Positions 1 to 7,682 of a DNA stretch of 19,556 nt are shown here, in pieces. Within the stretch, counting starts at the first letter, position 1. Every line of letters starts with the position of its first letter. The notes below the pieces were generated by a model. The model was not told where the DNA came from. It saw nothing but the letters and a program-made list of their open reading frames with translations, and did no database searches. A program made the translations under genes and the position numbers. The DNA comes from JAOZTV01 sp965371805. Lineage in GTDB: Bacteria; Acidobacteriota; Aminicenantia; UBA2199. The DNA lies in the NCBI GenBank assembly GCA_965371805.1, contig CBDUZW010000082.1, forward strand, positions 1-19,556, written 5' to 3'.

Positions 1-228
1 TATTTTACTACATTTGGTCAGCTTTTACTTCAAGTTTTTATAGGACAGTAATGATCTGATATAGTAAAAAATAAAATAAAAAATGGTGAGAGTCTGGCTG
101 ATATAAAAAAAAATAAAGTTTGGGCAAAATATGAATCATATGGTCATTTTATTCCAATATTAAATGTCAATTTCTGGATAGATGCAGTTTATAGATGCCA
201 CGAAAAGTATCAAAAAAAGAATAAGTAA
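1..228 (+). pseudogene. Coding-like remnant, C-terminal end of an unknown protein
   Basis: Frame 1 is open from the window edge to two adjacent stops (TAA TGA, 49-54). The same frame then resumes and reads about 57 protein-like codons to TAA at 226-228, including WAKYESYGHFIPILNVNFW. No ATG, GTG or TTG with a ribosome site precedes the second part. It therefore looks like the tail of a gene broken by stop codons, or by a frameshift near position 50. I do not recognise the family. It could also be chance open frame in AT-rich DNA. Confidence 0.3.
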
Positions 229-276
229 GAATATTTTTCTGTCACCCTTTTTTTGTTTATAATTTAAATTTAATTA

Positions 277-440
277 AACCTAAATTGAGCGATTGTTTTA
301 GATGAAGAGACTAAAGATGTTGATACTAGAAGGTTTCACAAAAACCATAGGCGTACTAATAAGTATATCGAGGATTTTTGGGAAGCCTTATGGTGCATCA
401 GGTTTGGGCTGTTCGCCGAAAGAATCGCTCAATTTAGGTT
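277..440. repeat. 164-bp element bounded by 18-bp perfect inverted repeats
   Basis: AACCTAAATTGAGCGATT at 277-294 is repeated as its exact reverse complement at 423-440. The heptamer TTTAATT flanks the element on both sides (269-275 and 445-451), which could be a target duplication, though AT-richness makes chance possible. The interior has an open frame (about 289-440) containing NHRRTNKYIEDFWEALW, without a start codon. The structure fits a MITE or a heavily deleted insertion sequence, or the terminal repeats of a structured RNA. No second copy is visible in this window. Confidence 0.55.
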
Positions 441-475
441 AAACTTTAATTTTGGAATATCGTATAATTATAGTC

Positions 476-483
476 AAAGGAGG
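476..483 (+). promoter_or_regulatory. Shine-Dalgarno site that fixes the start of the DUF2911 gene
   Basis: AAAGGAGG lies four bases before ATG 488. It supports that start over the upstream in-frame TTG at 452, which has no ribosome site and would place 12 residues in front of the signal peptide. Confidence 0.85.
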
Positions 484-487
484 AAAA

Positions 488-1519
488 ATGTTAAAAAAAG
501 TTTTTATTTTAGTTGTTATAGTGTTGTTTAGTAGTAATATATGGGGTTCCCGAAATATAAATGTTACAACTCCTGATCTAAGTCAAAAGAGTACCCTTAG
601 TCAGAGAATAGGTATAACAGACATTTCTCTTGTTTATTATAGTCCCGCAGTAAAGAAAAGGACGATCTGGGGTAAACTGATACCTTATGGGAAAGTATGG
701 AGAGCTGGAGCTAATGAAAATACAGTTATCAGTTTCACTCATGATGTGAAAGTTGAAGGTCAGTTGATAAAAGCAGGGACCTATGGTCTTCATATGATAC
801 CGGAAAAACTTCAATGGACTATTATATTTTCAAAGAATTACACATCCTGGGGCAGTTATTTTTATAATAAGGATGAAGATGTTTTAAGAGTTAAGGTTAA
901 ACCGGTTGCCTCAAAACTGCAGGAATGGCTGACTTTTGATTTTAATGACAGGAAAGCAGACTCTGCTGTTTTGGCATTAAGTTGGGAGAAGATCAGAGTC
1001 CCCGTTAAAATCGAAGTGGATGTAAAGAAGATCATGGTAGACAATATTCAAAAAGAATTAAGGTCCCTTCCTTTCTGGTATTGGAGAGGCACTTATGGTG
1101 CAGCAAAATATTGTTTTGACAATGACACTAACTTAGAAGATGCTTTGAAATGGGTTGACAGGTCAATTAATACCGAAGAAAATTTTCAAAATGTGCTCCT
1201 TAAGTCAAAAATACTGAATAAATTGAATAAACCATCAGAAGCTGCTAAAGCAAAAAAACATGCATTCAAGATTGCAAGTGAAAATGATATGACTCAGCAT
1301 GCATATTCTTTTGTATCAAAAGATAAGGCAAAAAGTGTCTCAATTCTTTTAAAGAATACAAAGAGATATAAAACCTGGACTTCATACAGAACTTTAGCCA
1401 GATTATATAACTATTTAAAAGAGAAAAAGAATGCAATTAAATATTTTAAAATTGCTCTGAAAAAAGCACCTAATGATAAGAAAAAACAACTTAAAGATGC
1501 AATCAGTAAAATTAAATAG
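488..1519 (+). CDS. Secreted DUF2911 family protein with TPR-like C-terminus
   Basis: A 343-residue product from ATG 488. Residues 1-20 form a signal peptide (lysines then a hydrophobic core), so it is exported to the periplasm or cell envelope. Residues about 25-165 match the DUF2911 domain as I know it: the sequence contains YYSPAVKKRTIWGKLIPYG, VWRAGANENT and the TYGLHMIP segment. DUF2911 has no established biochemical role. The C-terminal half (about 190-343) is helical and lysine-rich, with TPR-like repeats (for example KNAIKYFKIALKKAPNDKK). The gene ends 30 bp before the PIG-L gene and appears to be first in the operon running to 5905. The domain call is good; the function is unknown. 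Confidence 0.85.
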   Translation: MLKKVFILVVIVLFSSNIWGSRNINVTTPDLSQKSTLSQRIGITDISLVYYSPAVKKRTIWGKLIPYGKVWRAGANENTVISFTHDVKVEGQLIKAGTYGLHMIPEKLQWTIIFSKNYTSWGSYFYNKDEDVLRVKVKPVASKLQEWLTFDFNDRKADSAVLALSWEKIRVPVKIEVDVKKIMVDNIQKELRSLPFWYWRGTYGAAKYCFDNDTNLEDALKWVDRSINTEENFQNVLLKSKILNKLNKPSEAAKAKKHAFKIASENDMTQHAYSFVSKDKAKSVSILLKNTKRYKTWTSYRTLARLYNYLKEKKNAIKYFKIALKKAPNDKKKQLKDAISKIK

Positions 1520-1549
1520 ATAAAATTTAAATATTGAATTGAGAAACAA

Positions 1550-4066
1550 ATGAAAAGTTTAAAGATATTAATGTCATTTATTGTGCTGTCTTTTCTTTTA
1601 GCCAGTTCTGTTTTTTCTTCATCTGTATCCGGGAAGTACAGCAGTATTGAGATAGAACAGGCTTTGAAGAGATTAACCACGCTGGGTTCTGTTCTATATA
1701 TTGGAGCACATCCGGATGATGAGAATACAGCACTTTTAGCCTGGCTATCAAAAGAAAAACTGGTGAGAACTGGTTATCTCTCTTTAACACGGGGAGGGGG
1801 AGGACAGAATTTAATAGGATCTGAAAAAGGCAGTGTATTGAGTGCAGTAAGAACCAATGAACTGCTTGCTGCTCGCAGGGTTGATGGAGCTGAACAATAT
1901 TTCAGCAGGGCAGTGGATTTCGGATACTCAAAAACAACAAAGGAGAGTTTGAAAATATGGAATAAGAGGCAGGTACTTTCAGATATTGTTTTCATTATGA
2001 GAAAGTTTAAACCTGATGTGATCATAACACGTTTTACTCAAGAAAGAGGTGGCCATGGTCATCATACCGCATCCGCTTTACTGGCAGTTGAAGCGTTTAA
2101 CTTATCCGGTGATCCTGAAGCATTTTCAGATCAATTGAAAACGTTGAGTCCATGGAGTCCTAAAAGGATTCTATGGAATTCATGGCTTCCCCGTATTAAG
2201 GGAGCAGATCCAAAATTGAAAGAACAACTAATCTCGGTAAATCTAGGGACATTTAACCCTCTGCTTGGAAAGTCTTATATGGAAATTGCTGCTATCAGCA
2301 GATCCATGCATAAAAGTCAGGGGTTTGGTGCTGTCCCATATAGAGGCGAAAGAATAGATTATTTTCAGCATCTTGCTGGAAACAAGGCATCTTCAGGTAT
2401 TTTTGATGGAATAGATTTAAGTTGGAAGCGGATTAAAATGGGTTCGGTGATAGGTGAGATGACAAAAAAAGTTCATAGGCAATTTAATCGTTATAAGCCA
2501 TATGAGTCTATTCCTCTTCTTCTGGAAATTTATAAAAATCTAAATCAAAAGCCTTCATCATACTGGATAGATAAGAAAAAACAGGAAGTTCATGATCTAA
2601 TAGGATTGTGTAGCGGTTTGTGGATAGAAGCTTTATCTTCCAGTTTAGAAGTTGTAAATAAACAATCTATTGATATTTCTGTTGAGATATTGAACAGATC
2701 ACCCTTGAATATTTTAATAGAAAAAATTGAACTTCCTTTAAAAAACAAGGAAATTAAAATTAATCAAGAATTAAAGACTAATATCATAAATAAAACAAAG
2801 GTTAATTATCTTGTTGAAAATGGCTACCCGCATCCTTATTGGCTAAAAGCTGCAAATAAGAAAGGCCAATTTAATCACAAACAGAATCTTCTTGGAATTC
2901 ATGGTATTCCATTTCCCTATAATATCAAAGTTCATTTAAATATTTCCGGCACGAAGTTGACTTTTATCAGGCCAATCTTATTCAAATGGAGAGATCCGGT
3001 TAAAGGTGAACAGAGAGAAAAATTGACTGTTACTCCACCTGCAACGGTGCATTTTCCAGAAAAGATATTTTATTTCACAAAAAATAAGGGAAAAAAATTT
3101 AACATTGTTTTAAAAGGACATTCTGAATCGATTACAGGTCAATTAATATTGAATGCCCCCCTGGGTTGGCGGATAACTCCGAATAAGATAAAATTCAATT
3201 TGAAAAATATTTCAGAAGAAAAACACATTAGCATAAATATTTCACCTCCACAAGAAGAGAAAAGTGGAATTCTTGAAGCAGAGCTGCTCATTGATGGTAA
3301 AAAATATAAATACAGTAGAATCACTATAAAATATGATCATCTCCCCAAAATAGATTTGTTTCCCGTTGCAAAAATTAAATTAATAAAAACCAATTTAAAG
3401 AAAAAAATAAATAATATTGGATACATTACTGGACCAGGAGATGAAATTCCTAAATATCTTGAGCAGATCGGCTATAAAGTATCATTACTCAAAGACAGGG
3501 AAATTTCTAATGGCGATCTAAATAAGTATGAAACTATTATTACCGGAATCAGAGCTTATAATACTAGGAAAGTACTTTCTTCTGCGAATAGCAGACTTAT
3601 GGAATATGTAAAAAGTGGAGGTAATCTTGTCGTTCAATATAATGTTTCTAGAGGACTCGTTGTTAAGAATATCGGTCCATATCCTTTTTCTATTTCCCGT
3701 AGAAGGGTCACTGAAGAGAATGCATTAATTAAGATGTCATCACAGAGTAAGGGTTTATTTCAATATCCGAACATAATTAAAAAAGAACATTTTGATAATT
3801 GGATACAGGAGAGAGGTTTGTACTTTGCGGATAATTGGAGTAAGGGATATTTAACTCCAATTGAGTCTCACGATACAGGGGAAGCAAGAAACTATGGTGG
3901 ACTTTTATACTGCAATTATGGGAAGGGTTCTTTCATTTATACAGGATATGCTTTCTTCAGGCAGATACCGGATGGTAATGTAGGTGCCTTTAAGTTATTT
4001 ATTAACCTTATTGAGTCTGTAAAGAGAGATACAAGTCATATTGAGTCTGCAAAAAAAAATGGATAA
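1550..4066 (+). CDS. Secreted PIG-L family deacetylase (LmbE-like), long form
   Basis: An 838-residue protein with an N-terminal signal peptide (about 1-24). The PIG-L/LmbE zinc hydrolase domain spans about 48-260: AHPDDE at 53-58 supplies the family's His and Asp metal ligands, and GGHGHH at 167-172 supplies the distal histidine. Known members remove N-acetyl groups from amino-sugar conjugates. The substrate here is unknown, but export suggests an extracellular glycan or glycoconjugate. The remaining ~570 residues include a beta-sandwich-like middle and, near 645-720, a class I glutamine amidotransferase-like fold (GYKVSLLKDREI, ITGIRAYNTR, YVKSGGNLVVQYN) lacking an obvious catalytic Cys, as is usual for these long forms. 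The ribosome site is weak (GAGAAAC). The stop overlaps the next small gene by 8 bp. Confidence 0.9.
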   Translation: MKSLKILMSFIVLSFLLASSVFSSSVSGKYSSIEIEQALKRLTTLGSVLYIGAHPDDENTALLAWLSKEKLVRTGYLSLTRGGGGQNLIGSEKGSVLSAVRTNELLAARRVDGAEQYFSRAVDFGYSKTTKESLKIWNKRQVLSDIVFIMRKFKPDVIITRFTQERGGHGHHTASALLAVEAFNLSGDPEAFSDQLKTLSPWSPKRILWNSWLPRIKGADPKLKEQLISVNLGTFNPLLGKSYMEIAAISRSMHKSQGFGAVPYRGERIDYFQHLAGNKASSGIFDGIDLSWKRIKMGSVIGEMTKKVHRQFNRYKPYESIPLLLEIYKNLNQKPSSYWIDKKKQEVHDLIGLCSGLWIEALSSSLEVVNKQSIDISVEILNRSPLNILIEKIELPLKNKEIKINQELKTNIINKTKVNYLVENGYPHPYWLKAANKKGQFNHKQNLLGIHGIPFPYNIKVHLNISGTKLTFIRPILFKWRDPVKGEQREKLTVTPPATVHFPEKIFYFTKNKGKKFNIVLKGHSESITGQLILNAPLGWRITPNKIKFNLKNISEEKHISINISPPQEEKSGILEAELLIDGKKYKYSRITIKYDHLPKIDLFPVAKIKLIKTNLKKKINNIGYITGPGDEIPKYLEQIGYKVSLLKDREISNGDLNKYETIITGIRAYNTRKVLSSANSRLMEYVKSGGNLVVQYNVSRGLVVKNIGPYPFSISRRRVTEENALIKMSSQSKGLFQYPNIIKKEHFDNWIQERGLYFADNWSKGYLTPIESHDTGEARNYGGLLYCNYGKGSFIYTGYAFFRQIPDGNVGAFKLFINLIESVKRDTSHIESAKKNG

Positions 4067-4217
4067 GAATAAAAAAGAAGAAAATAGTAAATTGGATAAA
4101 GTTGCAAATGATGCGCCTCCAATTATGAAGACCTGGAAAAATATTTATATTTTTGTGTTGGGCAACCTGCTCTTCTGGATAATACTTTTTTCTATTTTCA
4201 CATATATATATAAATGA
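4059..4217 (+). CDS. Small single-pass membrane protein (52 aa) of the symporter operon
   Basis: ATG 4059 lies inside the end of the PIG-L gene, and the TGA at 4215-4217 overlaps the symporter start as ATGA. The product has a charged lysine/glutamate-rich N-terminus (residues 1-20), then PPIMKTWKNIYIFVLGNLLF and an aromatic transmembrane helix to residue 50. Coding is supported by the double overlap, the clear soluble-then-membrane pattern, and my recollection of similar short proteins beside SSS transporters in Bacteroidota. By analogy with other two-part transporters it may be an accessory subunit of the symporter. This is inference; no named family is claimed. Confidence 0.8.
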   Translation: MDKNKKEENSKLDKVANDAPPIMKTWKNIYIFVLGNLLFWIILFSIFTYIYK

Positions 4218-5905
4218 GCATAATAGACTGGATAGTACTGCTTGGTTCATTGGCCTTTATTGTCTCCTATGGAGTGTATAAAGGAAAAGGAAACAAAGAT
4301 TTGAAAGGTTATCTAATGGCTGACAGGAATATTAAATGGCAGGTAGTCGGTATTTCAGTAATGGCTACTCAGGCCAGTGCTATAACCTTTCTTTCAACTC
4401 CAGGGCTGGCATTTACTGATGGAATGAGATTTATTCAATTTTATTTTGGTCTTCCTTTGGCTATGGTTGTAATCTCAGCAACAATTATTCCTATCTATCA
4501 CAAACTTAAAGTTTATACTGCTTATGAATATCTTGAAAGCAGGTTTGACCTGAAAACAAGAGTTCTGGCGGCCCTGCTTTTTTTGATCCAGCGTGGATTT
4601 GCAGCAGGTATTACTATCTATGCTCCGGCAATAATACTGTCAACTCTCCTGGGGTGGAATATTTATATTACAAATATAGTTATCGGCGTTCTTGTTATAA
4701 TCTATACAGCCGCTGGTGGAAGCAAGGCAGTAAGCTGGACCCAGACTCAACAAATGTTTATTATACTTCTAGCTATGTCGGGGGCATTTATTTTAATAAT
4801 AAATATGCTGCCTGATAATATTGGCTTTACGGACGCTCTCTTTGTAGCAGGCAAGATGGGTAAATTGAATGTGATAGATTTTACCTTTGATATGGATAAT
4901 CGATATAATTTATGGTCAGGTTTGATAGGAGGTTTTTTTCTCTCCCTCTCTTATTTTGGTACAGACCAGTCTCAGGTACAGAGATATCTGGTAGCTAAAT
5001 CCGCAACACACAGCAGGTTGGGTTTGCTGATGAATGGTGTTGCAAAGATTCCGATGCAGTTTTTTATTCTATTGCTCGGGGTAATGTTATTTGTTTTTTA
5101 TCAATTTGACAGTCAGCCCTTATTTTTTAATTCTGTAGCAGCGAAAAGCGTAAGACAGGGTAAACTGGGTAATGAATATAAAAAGCTGGAAAAAAGTTTT
5201 GCACAAGAAAATAAAAAACAAAGTGAATTAATAAAGAGACTGATCTCTGCTAAAAACAATAAAAATGAAATAAGTGTGGATGAGCTCTCTAAAAAAGTTT
5301 TAGAATCTGACAAATATATTAAAACTATTAAAACAGAAGGCAGATCTATTATAAGGGAACATTTTAATAATAAAAATATGGGGGATACAAACTTTATTTT
5401 TCTAAGTTTTGTTCTCAAATATATTCCTATAGGGTTCCTCGGGCTGATAATTGCGGCTATTATTGCCGCCTCAATGTCATCAACATCATCGGAGTTAAAT
5501 GCACTTGCTGCGACAACAATGGTAGATCTTTATAAGAGAAATTTCAAAAAAAAGGAAAGTGACATGCATTATATGCGGGTGTCTAAGTTATTAACTGTGG
5601 GTTGGGGCGTTTTTGCAATTATCTTTGCCCAGTTTGCAAATCAGTTAGGTGCCTTAATTGAAGCAGTCAATATACTGGGGTCACTTTTTTATGGAACAAT
5701 CCTCGGGATTTTTCTTGTTGCTTTTTATGTAAAAAGAATTAAAGGTACGGCAACATTCTATGCCGCAATAATTACTGAACTAATAATAATAGCTATCTTT
5801 TTGTTTGTAAATATTTCCTACCTCTGGCTTAATCTAATAGGCTGTTTCCTGGTTTATATCTTTTCATCTGTGATAAATTTTTATCTGCAAAAAAAGTATA
5901 TTTAA
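4214..5905 (+). CDS. Sodium:solute symporter (SSS/SLC5 family)
   Basis: A 563-residue polytopic inner-membrane protein. The SSS hallmark YFGTDQSQVQRYLVAKS lies at 247-263, and the N-terminal region contains GISVMATQASAITFLSTPG (46-64), typical of the Na+ and substrate site helices. These carriers use the sodium gradient to import sugars, sialic acids, amino acids or vitamins. The substrate cannot be read from sequence; coupling to an exported PIG-L deacetylase suggests an amino sugar or glycoconjugate product. Residues about 305-392 form a long hydrophilic, coiled-coil-like insertion (KKLEKSFAQENKKQSELIKR) between transmembrane helices, which is unusual in length. Translation is probably coupled to the preceding small gene (ATGA). 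A decayed copy of its 3' end lies downstream. Confidence 0.93.
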   Translation: MSIIDWIVLLGSLAFIVSYGVYKGKGNKDLKGYLMADRNIKWQVVGISVMATQASAITFLSTPGLAFTDGMRFIQFYFGLPLAMVVISATIIPIYHKLKVYTAYEYLESRFDLKTRVLAALLFLIQRGFAAGITIYAPAIILSTLLGWNIYITNIVIGVLVIIYTAAGGSKAVSWTQTQQMFIILLAMSGAFILIINMLPDNIGFTDALFVAGKMGKLNVIDFTFDMDNRYNLWSGLIGGFFLSLSYFGTDQSQVQRYLVAKSATHSRLGLLMNGVAKIPMQFFILLLGVMLFVFYQFDSQPLFFNSVAAKSVRQGKLGNEYKKLEKSFAQENKKQSELIKRLISAKNNKNEISVDELSKKVLESDKYIKTIKTEGRSIIREHFNNKNMGDTNFIFLSFVLKYIPIGFLGLIIAAIIAASMSSTSSELNALAATTMVDLYKRNFKKKESDMHYMRVSKLLTVGWGVFAIIFAQFANQLGALIEAVNILGSLFYGTILGIFLVAFYVKRIKGTATFYAAIITELIIIAIFLFVNISYLWLNLIGCFLVYIFSSVINFYLQKKYI

Positions 5906-5940
5906 GAACTAATAATTTAAGAATTTGATTTGTTAAAAAC
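5343..5940 (+). repeat. Source copy of a duplicated symporter 3' segment
   Basis: This 598-bp stretch, the last 188 codons of the symporter plus 35 bp after its stop, aligns with 7377-7654 apart from one 321-bp deletion and a one-base insertion in the second copy. The match stops abruptly at GTTAAAAAC (5940) and at GTAAAAAAC (7654). The methyltransferase gene lies between the copies. Confidence 0.9.
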
Positions 5941-6050
5941 CTTAAAAACTACTATACATGGATTTTCACAGTTTTTTCCACGGAAATTAGGAGGTGCGAC
6001 AAATTATGAGTTTACTAAGAACATAACGCAAAAAAAGATTTTTCTATCAG

Positions 6051-7256
6051 TTATTTTCTAATATAGTACCTATATCCAACCCACTCACCGCCACAATGAA
6101 AATCCTCCTCAATCTTTAGAATTTTAGCACCAAGATTTTCAAAAAGACTGCATACTTTTTTTTGTTCAATGCCATACATGGGGAAAGGTCCCGGATCTTT
6201 ATAATTCTCTTGTAATTCATTCTGAAAATCATTGTTTTCAGGTAGAGAACTAAATGTTTTTTTCGACAGATTATTTTGGATTTGATTTTCTTGAAGATCA
6301 CTTGATTGTGTAAGGGAATTTTCACTAACAGCAATTTTAAAAGTATAGACCTGAGATCCTTTGTCTTTAAACCATGAGACGCCTTCATGAACGAGATCAA
6401 TTTCACAAGAATAATTACCGGGAATTGGCGGCGCTTTTACTTTTAAAATCAACACACTTTCCTCTCCTTCATTAAAAATGAGAGGTATATCTGTACGTCC
6501 ATCATCTTGAATAACCATGGAGCCGTCGCTGTTAAGCCAGTGATTTCCTAGACGAATGGGACCCATTTTTTTTATATCCCAAAGATAGTTACTTTTGTTT
6601 TTCACAGCTACTTTAAGAAAACATTCTTCATTAGGATGTAAGTTTATTGGAGGTGAAGATAATAATTCGAGATGAGCTTGATATCCAAGTGGGTTCATTG
6701 CCTTTATTTCTTTTGAAGAATTATTTTCTAGTTCTGTATTTAAGTGTGAAGGCAATTGAAAGACGATTAATCCTCCGGGCTTTAGAATCCTGTAAAAATC
6801 ATTTAAATATTGTTGAATAATAACTGGTGGACAGTGCTGTAATACAATATTTGAATAAATAAAATCAAATGATTCTTTTTCAAATAAAGCTAAGTTGTCA
6901 TATTGATTGCATTTATATTGAATTCTATTGCCTATGAAATTTATTTTATCAGCCAGATCTATCATTTTTTTTGAGATATCAACACCTACAACATTTTCAA
7001 AATGTTCACTTAAGGGTAGAGACAATCTGCCAATCCCGCAACCAAAATCCAAAACTTTATTTTTGGAGAAATCAATCTTTTGTGAATTTAATTTATACAT
7101 CAATGTGTTTATTTCGCGGAATCCAGTCTCAATAAATTGAGGTAAATTCCATTTTCGATTTTTCATTTCAGAATCTGATAAAATTGCAAATAATGGATCT
7201 CCCTCGGCATAACTGTTCCAATAGTCTTTTAATTTGTCAATAGTATGATTATTCAT
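6051..7256 (-). CDS. Class I SAM-dependent methyltransferase with inserted Ig-like domain
   Basis: A 401-residue cytosolic protein. The Rossmann methyltransferase domain is at about 45-175: motif I VLDFGCGIG at 68-76, acidic ribose-binding D93 in VGVDIS, motif IV FDFIYSNIVLQH at 130-141, and LKPGGLIVFQLP at 158-169. Residues about 195-305 form an Ig-like beta-sandwich (SVLILKVKAPPIPGNYSCEI, VHEGVSWF) of the kind I associate with glycan-modifying methyl- and glycosyltransferases. The C-terminal ~45 residues (MYGIEQKKVCSLFENLGAK) resemble the end of the same class. A role in surface polysaccharide or lipid-glycan methylation is inferred. AGGGGA lies eight bases before the ATG, and a good promoter lies upstream. 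It is monocistronic, opposite to its neighbours, and bracketed by a duplicated symporter segment. Confidence 0.88.
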   Translation of the reverse strand: MNNHTIDKLKDYWNSYAEGDPLFAILSDSEMKNRKWNLPQFIETGFREINTLMYKLNSQKIDFSKNKVLDFGCGIGRLSLPLSEHFENVVGVDISKKMIDLADKINFIGNRIQYKCNQYDNLALFEKESFDFIYSNIVLQHCPPVIIQQYLNDFYRILKPGGLIVFQLPSHLNTELENNSSKEIKAMNPLGYQAHLELLSSPPINLHPNEECFLKVAVKNKSNYLWDIKKMGPIRLGNHWLNSDGSMVIQDDGRTDIPLIFNEGEESVLILKVKAPPIPGNYSCEIDLVHEGVSWFKDKGSQVYTFKIAVSENSLTQSSDLQENQIQNNLSKKTFSSLPENNDFQNELQENYKDPGPFPMYGIEQKKVCSLFENLGAKILKIEEDFHCGGEWVGYRYYIRK

Positions 7257-7299
7257 AATTATTCCCCTAAATTATTCCACTTCAATATGTAATTATTAT

Positions 7300-7328
7300 A
7301 TTATAAACATACATTCACTAAAAATCAA
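7300..7328 (-). promoter_or_regulatory. Sigma70-type promoter for the methyltransferase gene
   Basis: On the minus strand, TTGATT (7328-7323) is followed after 17 bases by a perfect TATAAT (7305-7300). Transcription would start near 7293, giving a leader of about 36 bases before ATG 7256. It lies between the two symporter copies, so it belongs to the inserted segment. Confidence 0.7.
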
Positions 7329-7376
7329 TTGTCGAATTATTGCTACACCTCCCATTTTTTTTAATATTATTAAATC

Positions 7377-7654
7377 GATCTATTATAAGGGAACATTTTA
7401 ATAATAAAAATTTGGGGGATACAAACTTTATTTTCCTTAGTTTTGTTTTACAATACATTCCTATAGGATTTCTGGGTTTAATAATTGCTGAACTTATAAT
7501 AATAGCTATCTTTTTGTTTGTAAATATTTCCTGCCTCTGGCTTAATCTAATAGGCTGTTTCCTGGTTTATATCTTTTCATCTGTGATAAATTTTTATCTG
7601 CAAAAAAAAGTATATATAAGAACTAATAATTTAAGAATTTGATTTGTAAAAAAC
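7377..7654 (+). pseudogene. Decayed partial copy of the symporter 3' end with a 321-bp in-frame deletion
   Basis: From GATCTATTATAAGGG onward this repeats 5343-5940. The copy jumps from the sequence at 5447-5452 to that at 5768-5773; both carry ATAATT, so the deletion (321 bp, 107 codons) fits microhomology recombination. An eighth A in the run at 7602-7609 shifts the last codons, replacing the ending QKKYI. The part before the deletion is visibly more diverged than the part after it. There is no N-terminus, ribosome site or plausible start; the in-frame TTG at 7340 lies outside the homology. The fragment cannot encode a transporter. Confidence 0.9.
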
Positions 7655-7672
7655 ATTTTTATTCTGTATAAT
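7644..7672 (+). promoter_or_regulatory. Possible promoter for the M48/AIM24 operon
   Basis: TTGTAA (7644-7649), 17 bases, then TATAAT (7667-7672). Transcription would begin near 7679, only a few bases before ATG 7683, giving an almost leaderless message; no Shine-Dalgarno precedes that ATG. The -35 element falls in the last bases of the duplicated symporter segment. Confidence 0.45.
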
Positions 7673-7682
7673 TTTTGATAAA

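Noticed and set aside
400..417. GGTTTGGGCTGTTCGCC resembles a segment of 23S rRNA
   Set aside because: The match is under 20 bases with no flanking rRNA sequence on either side.
452..487. TTG start at 452 extending the DUF2911 protein by 12 residues
   Set aside because: No ribosome site at 452, while AAAGGAGG sits four bases before ATG 488 and the signal peptide begins there.
6006..6026. Six-codon ORF preceded by AGGAGGTG
   Set aside because: Far too short to call; it may be the start of a gene lost when the methyltransferase segment arrived, but nothing further supports it.
5990..7353. Short inverted repeat GGAGGTG (about 5990) and CACCTCC (about 7347) around the methyltransferase as insertion-sequence ends
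   Set aside because: Only seven bases match perfectly, and one copy looks like a ribosome binding site.
7340..7642. Intact 100-residue protein from a TTG start
   Set aside because: The homology to the symporter begins only at 7377, there is no ribosome site, and the copy has an internal deletion and a shifted end.
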